A DNA stretch of 18,823 bases from Bacteroidales bacterium (lineage in GTDB: Bacteria > Bacteroidota > Bacteroidia > Bacteroidales > UBA7960). A program made the position numbers and the translations under genes. The notes below the pieces were generated by a model, which saw only the letters and a list, made by a program, of their open reading frames with translations, did no database searches and was not told the DNA's origin. Shown here piece after piece: positions 16,601 to 18,823 of this stretch (its first letter is position 1; each line of letters opens with the position of its first letter). The stretch covers positions 1 to 18,823 of the forward strand of contig SLEW01000154.1 in assembly GCA_007124575.1 (NCBI GenBank). The letters run 5' to 3'.

Positions 16601-17494
16601 TCCCTTGTCAAGGATGCCGCCATGGTTCCTCACGGCCGGACCGATGTTCACGCTGGCTATATCATCAATCAGGATGGGGGTATTGTCTCTCACACCTACC
16701 ACACTGTTTCTGATATCTTCCAGTGACTCCACGTATCCGAGTCCGCGTATCAGATATTCCGCCATGTTGTATTCCATGGTGTTGGCAGCGGTTTCCCTGT
16801 TAGACTTCTGAAGAGCTTGCGACACCTGCATGATTGAGATATCGAGGTTCTGCATGGCGGTGGGGTCGAGGTCTACCTGGTATTCTTTCACATGTCCGCC
16901 GACGCTGGCTACTTCTGACACGCCCTGTACACTGTTGAGGGCCAGACGCACGTAGAAATCCTGTATAGACCGTAGTTCATGCAGGTCCCAGCCTCCGACA
17001 TTTTCTCCTTCTTCATTGAGGCCATCCAGTGTGTACCAGAACACCTGGCCCAGGGCGGTGGCGTCAGGTCCCAGTTGCGGGGTGACATCGCCGGGTATTA
17101 ATCCGGCAGGCAGGGCGTTCAGCTTTTCCAGGATTCGTGCCCGGCTCCAGTAGTATTCCACATCTTCATCAAAGATGATATAGATACTTGAGAACCCAAA
17201 CATGGACGTGCTACGAATGCTTGTGACCCCCGGTATTCCGAGCAGGGCGGAGGTGAGCGGGTAGGTGATCTGGTCTTCGATATCCTGCGGGGAGCGTCCC
17301 ATCCATTCGGTGAAAATGATCTGTTGGTTTTCTCCGATGTCGGGGATGGCATCCACAGGCACCGGGTCACGGGGAAGGATATCAATTTTCCAGTTAAACG
17401 GTGCTACGGAAATGCCCCATCCTATGAGGAATATAATCAGCAGCCAGGCCACAAGGCGGTTATCCAGGAAGAAACGAATGATTTTGTTTAGCAT
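13688..17494 (-). CDS. cusA: CusA-type Cu(I)/Ag(I) RND efflux transporter, long form
   Basis: Inner-membrane HME-RND pump exporting metal through CusB and CusC. The 1268 residues exceed the usual ~1040-1050. The first membrane segment (about 14-30) and the TM4 motif GTMVDLGIIMNEN (D432, matching the proton-relay Asp405 of E. coli CusA) place it in the metal-efflux branch. The three methionines that bind Cu(I)/Ag(I) in CusA (M573, M623, M672) align with M726 (SFLLMPTT), M776 (APMTMFE) and M864 (ETRLVMLQTG), supporting Cu(I)/Ag(I) over Zn/Co/Cd. An insertion at about residues 530-640 adds four hydrophobic segments before the usual TM7, an even number that keeps topology. A second insertion near 785-825 is rich in charged residues (about 40). 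In the C-terminal relay the motif is ATDDG, where CusA has AAEFG. Followed by cusC across a repeat-bearing gap and preceded by the HMA gene 152 bp away. Confidence 0.95.
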   Translation of the reverse strand: MLNKIIRFFLDNRLVAWLLIIFLIGWGISVAPFNWKIDILPRDPVPVDAIPDIGENQQIIFTEWMGRSPQDIEDQITYPLTSALLGIPGVTSIRSTSMFGFSSIYIIFDEDVEYYWSRARILEKLNALPAGLIPGDVTPQLGPDATALGQVFWYTLDGLNEEGENVGGWDLHELRSIQDFYVRLALNSVQGVSEVASVGGHVKEYQVDLDPTAMQNLDISIMQVSQALQKSNRETAANTMEYNMAEYLIRGLGYVESLEDIRNSVVGVRDNTPILIDDIASVNIGPAVRNHGGILDKGGQETVGGVVVARYGENPLEVIQNVKEKIEEISSGLPTRELADGTSSQVTIVPFYDRTQLIYETLGTLNDAIILQILISIIVIIVMVYHLRTSLLISALLPLAVLMAFIMMKYFRVDANIVALSGIAISIGTMVDLGIIMNENILQHLRDKANEGKNRLELIYDAATEVAPAILTAVSTTIVSFLPVFTLQAAEGRLFSPLAFTKTFALVASLIITIAFMPTLTYQFSGKMNLKRWNNLRRKKLTWLIINLLAVALGVWIIINVLWWAGLFILLLGVSGLLQNIFPDKVKPYKNWIDLGITLLVVLLLLASEWLPIGAERSLFINILFLALVITIVLSIFRIFLYYYPRLLSWVLVNKKIFLIIPVFLLLLGLNIWMGFGNVFGFVARGVDNLGVNIRTTTVWSGLHHTFPGLGREFMPALDEGSFLLMPTTMPHTGIEYNIRVLQELDKRVEAIPEIETVVGKAGRAESPLDPAPMTMFENVIIYKSEFKTDMDGREIRFEVDRDGNFIRDEDGELIPHPRGRFYRQWRDHIQSPDDIWDEIARAASLPGLTSAPKLQPIETRLVMLQTGMRAPMGLKVFGPDLETIEGFAMQVEGVLQDVPYIRGATVFADRVVGKPYLEIDPDRQKLARHGITVEDFQQVVQVAIGGMPMSTTVEGRERYDIRARYAREYRNSPDALQDIWISTAAGYQLPLGEVADITFRKGPGMIRGEDTFLVAYITFDKEAGHDDLSVIHQAMDMLNSRIDQGELVVPEGVNFHFSGDYENQMRAEQRLKLVIPLSMIVIFLILYFQFRSVAASLMILSAIALAFSGGFLMLWLYGQPWFLNFSVFGTNMRDLFQMDVVNLSVAVWVGFIALFGIATDDGVLIATYLKNSFAKNKPQNRKELRQAVMEAGKKRVRPALMTTATTLLALLPILTSTGRGADIMIPMAIPAFGGMTIALITLFLVPVLFTAWNEYLMKRQLKDDDTQ

Positions 17495-17646
17495 AGTCTC
17501 TTGAATTCTCCAATACCTTAACGCCGAAAAATATGGTTGGCCCTAAGACAAAGGTGCCATAAAAGTTTTGTTGGTATATCTTTAAGACACAGGCGATATC
17601 AGAAAAGGATCACCACGACATGATAGTCATTCAAAGATTGCATGTC

Positions 17647-18009
17647 TTAATTGGAGGAACGAGAACCGCCTCCGTTGTCTTCTTCTGCTTTGCGGTCGTA
17701 GTGGCAGCAGGCAGGAAGGTTTTCGTATACATCATCATCGGCCCTGACTTTTTCTGTGTCGTGACCTGCTTCAGCGATGCTTTCGTGCACCTCATCCAGG
17801 TCGACCTGGTTGGCATCGTAGCTCAGGGTCAGCATCCGGGTCTCCTGCGACCAGTTTGCAGATGTGACACCGTCAAGTGCGGCTGCATTTTCAATGCGTT
17901 CTTTGCACATGCCGCATGCGCCATATACTTTGAATTCGCTTTCTGTAGTGTTCTGTGCCATGGCCAGGCCAGGAAGGAACAACAGCATTGTTAGCAATAG
18001 TGTTTTCAT
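17647..18009 (-). CDS. Secreted heavy-metal-associated (HMA) protein
   Basis: A 120-residue exported protein with a signal peptide ending AMAQ (about residue 19) and one HMA domain (about 25-93). Its metal motif is G30-A31-C32-G33-M34-C35, the ACGMC variant of the GMTCxxC loop seen in other secreted Bacteroidota HMA proteins, followed by the family pattern DGVTSANWSQETRMLTLSYD. After the domain comes LPACCHYDR with C101, C102 and H103, a probable second metal-ligand cluster, then a disordered Gly/Ser/Asp tail. It likely carries or buffers Cu(I) in the periplasm for CusB/CusA. It lies between the AraC regulator (98-bp gap) and cusA (152-bp gap), same strand. Confidence 0.9.
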   Translation of the reverse strand: MKTLLLTMLLFLPGLAMAQNTTESEFKVYGACGMCKERIENAAALDGVTSANWSQETRMLTLSYDANQVDLDEVHESIAEAGHDTEKVRADDDVYENLPACCHYDRKAEEDNGGGSRSSN

Positions 18010-18034
18010 AGGGTGGTATTATTTGGTTCATAGA

Positions 18035-18046
18035 ATGTAATTACAT
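18035..18046. promoter_or_regulatory. Palindrome upstream of the HMA gene
   Basis: ATGTAATTACAT is a perfect 12-bp inverted repeat 26 bp upstream of the HMA-protein ATG, in an AT-rich 98-bp gap. It could be an operator, but AraC proteins usually bind direct repeats, and short AT-rich palindromes arise by chance. Confidence 0.3.
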
Positions 18047-18107
18047 ACAAATAAACCTGTATTAGATGTATTTTGTTTTACACTATTTCATGAAAGCGTT
18101 GTAAGAT

Positions 18108-18671
18108 TTACAGGTTGTCAATGGCGTTTCTGTTTGGGTTCTGCTTTTTCCTGTATTCACCCGGGGTCATTCCGATAACTTTCTTAAACTGGTTAGTGAG
18201 GTAGGCGTTGCTGCTGTATCCGAGTTCCCAGGCAATTTCACTCAGGCTGAGTTCATCGTAGGCCAGCAGTTCTTTGACTTTTTCTACTTTCTGTCTGATG
18301 ATATACTGTTCGATGGTATTTCCTTCTATTGCTGAGAAGAGGTTGCTGATGTAATTATACTCATAGTGCAGTTCATCGGCAATCATTCCAGACCAGTTGA
18401 CTCTGAGAGGTTTCTTTGAGTGATGGATTGTCTGGCGGATTAAGGTTTTGACTTTTTCAACAAGCAGGTTTTTCTTTTCGTCGATCAGTTCAAAGCCAGC
18501 CTGACGAATGGCATTTTCAAATTTTGCAAGCTGTTCCGGGGTGATTTGGGTGTTGTTCAGCTCGATATCTCCCAGGCTTACCTTTACCGGCTTCAGTCCG
18601 AGTTTTTCGGCTTCATCTCTAACGGCTGCAATACAGCGTGGGCAGACCATATTTTTGATGAAGAGCTTCAT
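18108..18671 (-). CDS. AraC family regulator with N-terminal HMA-like metal-binding domain
   Basis: A 187-residue cytoplasmic regulator. Residues 1 to about 62 resemble an HMA fold, starting MKLFIKNMVCPRC: the pair C10/C13 in MVCxxC stands where HMA domains have their metal-binding MTCxxC. Residues about 92-178 are an AraC C-terminal DNA-binding domain with both helix-turn-helix units: SGMIADELHYEYNYISNLF, then LSLSEIAWELGYSSNAYLTNQFKKVIGMTPGEYRK, the well-known AraC end signature. It is the first gene of the copper cluster and the only regulator in it, so metal bound at C10/C13 probably switches transcription of the cluster. The metal and the direction (activation is usual for AraC) are inferred. 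No other input domain is present, and the protein is shorter than a typical ~290-residue AraC. Confidence 0.9.
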   Translation of the reverse strand: MKLFIKNMVCPRCIAAVRDEAEKLGLKPVKVSLGDIELNNTQITPEQLAKFENAIRQAGFELIDEKKNLLVEKVKTLIRQTIHHSKKPLRVNWSGMIADELHYEYNYISNLFSAIEGNTIEQYIIRQKVEKVKELLAYDELSLSEIAWELGYSSNAYLTNQFKKVIGMTPGEYRKKQNPNRNAIDNL

Positions 18672-18732
18672 CTGTTTATATTTTCGTTATTAGCTGTTTT
18701 TTAGGTCAATTGCATGTGGTTATTTTTAAGCT

Positions 18733-18820
18733 GCCCCTATCTTCAGGGCGCTGGTGGGGGTTGTATCCTGTTTACCCAGGGCGTTGCCACTGGGCTGAAC
18801 TGAATTGCCCTTTCAGGGCG
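18733..18820. repeat. REP-like palindromic intergenic element at the right edge
   Basis: The right end is a set of GC-rich palindromes in an otherwise AT-rich spacer. GCCCCTATCTTCAGGGC (18733-18749) and GCCCTTTCAGGGC (18807-18819) share TTCAGGGCG (18742-18750 and 18812-18820). Between them a stem of CCCAG (18775-18779) pairs with CTGGG (18790-18794), with an inner GGC/GCC pair (18780-18782 with 18786-18788). Repeats of this general CCAGGGCGTTGCC...CTGGGCT/TTCAGGGCG style are familiar from intergenic regions of Bacteroidota; I cannot count copies here. It may also lie near the end of the next gene outside the window. Confidence 0.6.
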
Positions 18821-18823
18821 TTC

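Noticed and set aside
1..18823. CRISPR array, tRNA, rRNA, insertion sequence or phage genes
   Set aside because: No regularly spaced repeats, cloverleaf sequence, transposase or integrase frame was found by reading both strands.

Overview
The window reads like a chromosomal stretch from a Bacteroidota member, probably of the Bacteroidales/Marinilabiliales type. This is inferred from four things: family composition (an over-long CusA with extra membrane segments, a CusB-type adaptor ending in DUF3347, a secreted HMA protein with a CCH tail, an HMA-AraC regulator), the near absence of Shine-Dalgarno sites, a Bacteroidota-style TTG-N19-TAnnTTTG promoter upstream of the TetR gene, and intergenic repeats rich in AGCCAAAAGC and CTTCAGGGCG. 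No rRNA, tRNA, CRISPR array, transposase or integrase was seen.

Left block (1-7627, all minus strand): a TetR regulator, a small cupin that overlaps it by 14 bp, then a tripartite efflux operon in the order outer-membrane factor, lipoprotein adaptor, inner-membrane RND transporter. The RND gene runs off the left edge. The outer-membrane factor is a fusion: a complete substrate-binding-protein-like domain (about 300 residues, ABC_sub_bind type) precedes the TolC barrel/tunnel domain. A 20-bp perfect palindrome lies in the tetR promoter, and a second palindrome identical at 17 of 20 positions lies just upstream of the outer-membrane factor gene. Together they suggest one TetR-controlled circuit covering its own promoter and the pump.

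Middle block (7628-10349): a 396-bp gene-free stretch that holds the operator and promoter; a second small cupin and a DCC-family (DUF393) protein on the plus strand; a remnant of an EgtD-like histidine methyltransferase on the minus strand that keeps only the C-terminal ~107 codons; and an exported OmpA-domain protein on the plus strand that converges on the cus cluster with only 9 bp between stop codons.

Right block (10359-18671, all minus strand): a copper/silver resistance cluster in the order HMA-AraC regulator, secreted HMA protein, CusA, CusC, CusB. The three methionines that carry Cu(I)/Ag(I) through E. coli CusA are all conserved (M726, M776, M864), so Cu(I)/Ag(I) is the best substrate call. 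The sensor, a periplasmic metal carrier and the three-part pump would form one export route from periplasm/cytoplasm to outside. The right edge (18731-18823) is a palindromic intergenic repeat.
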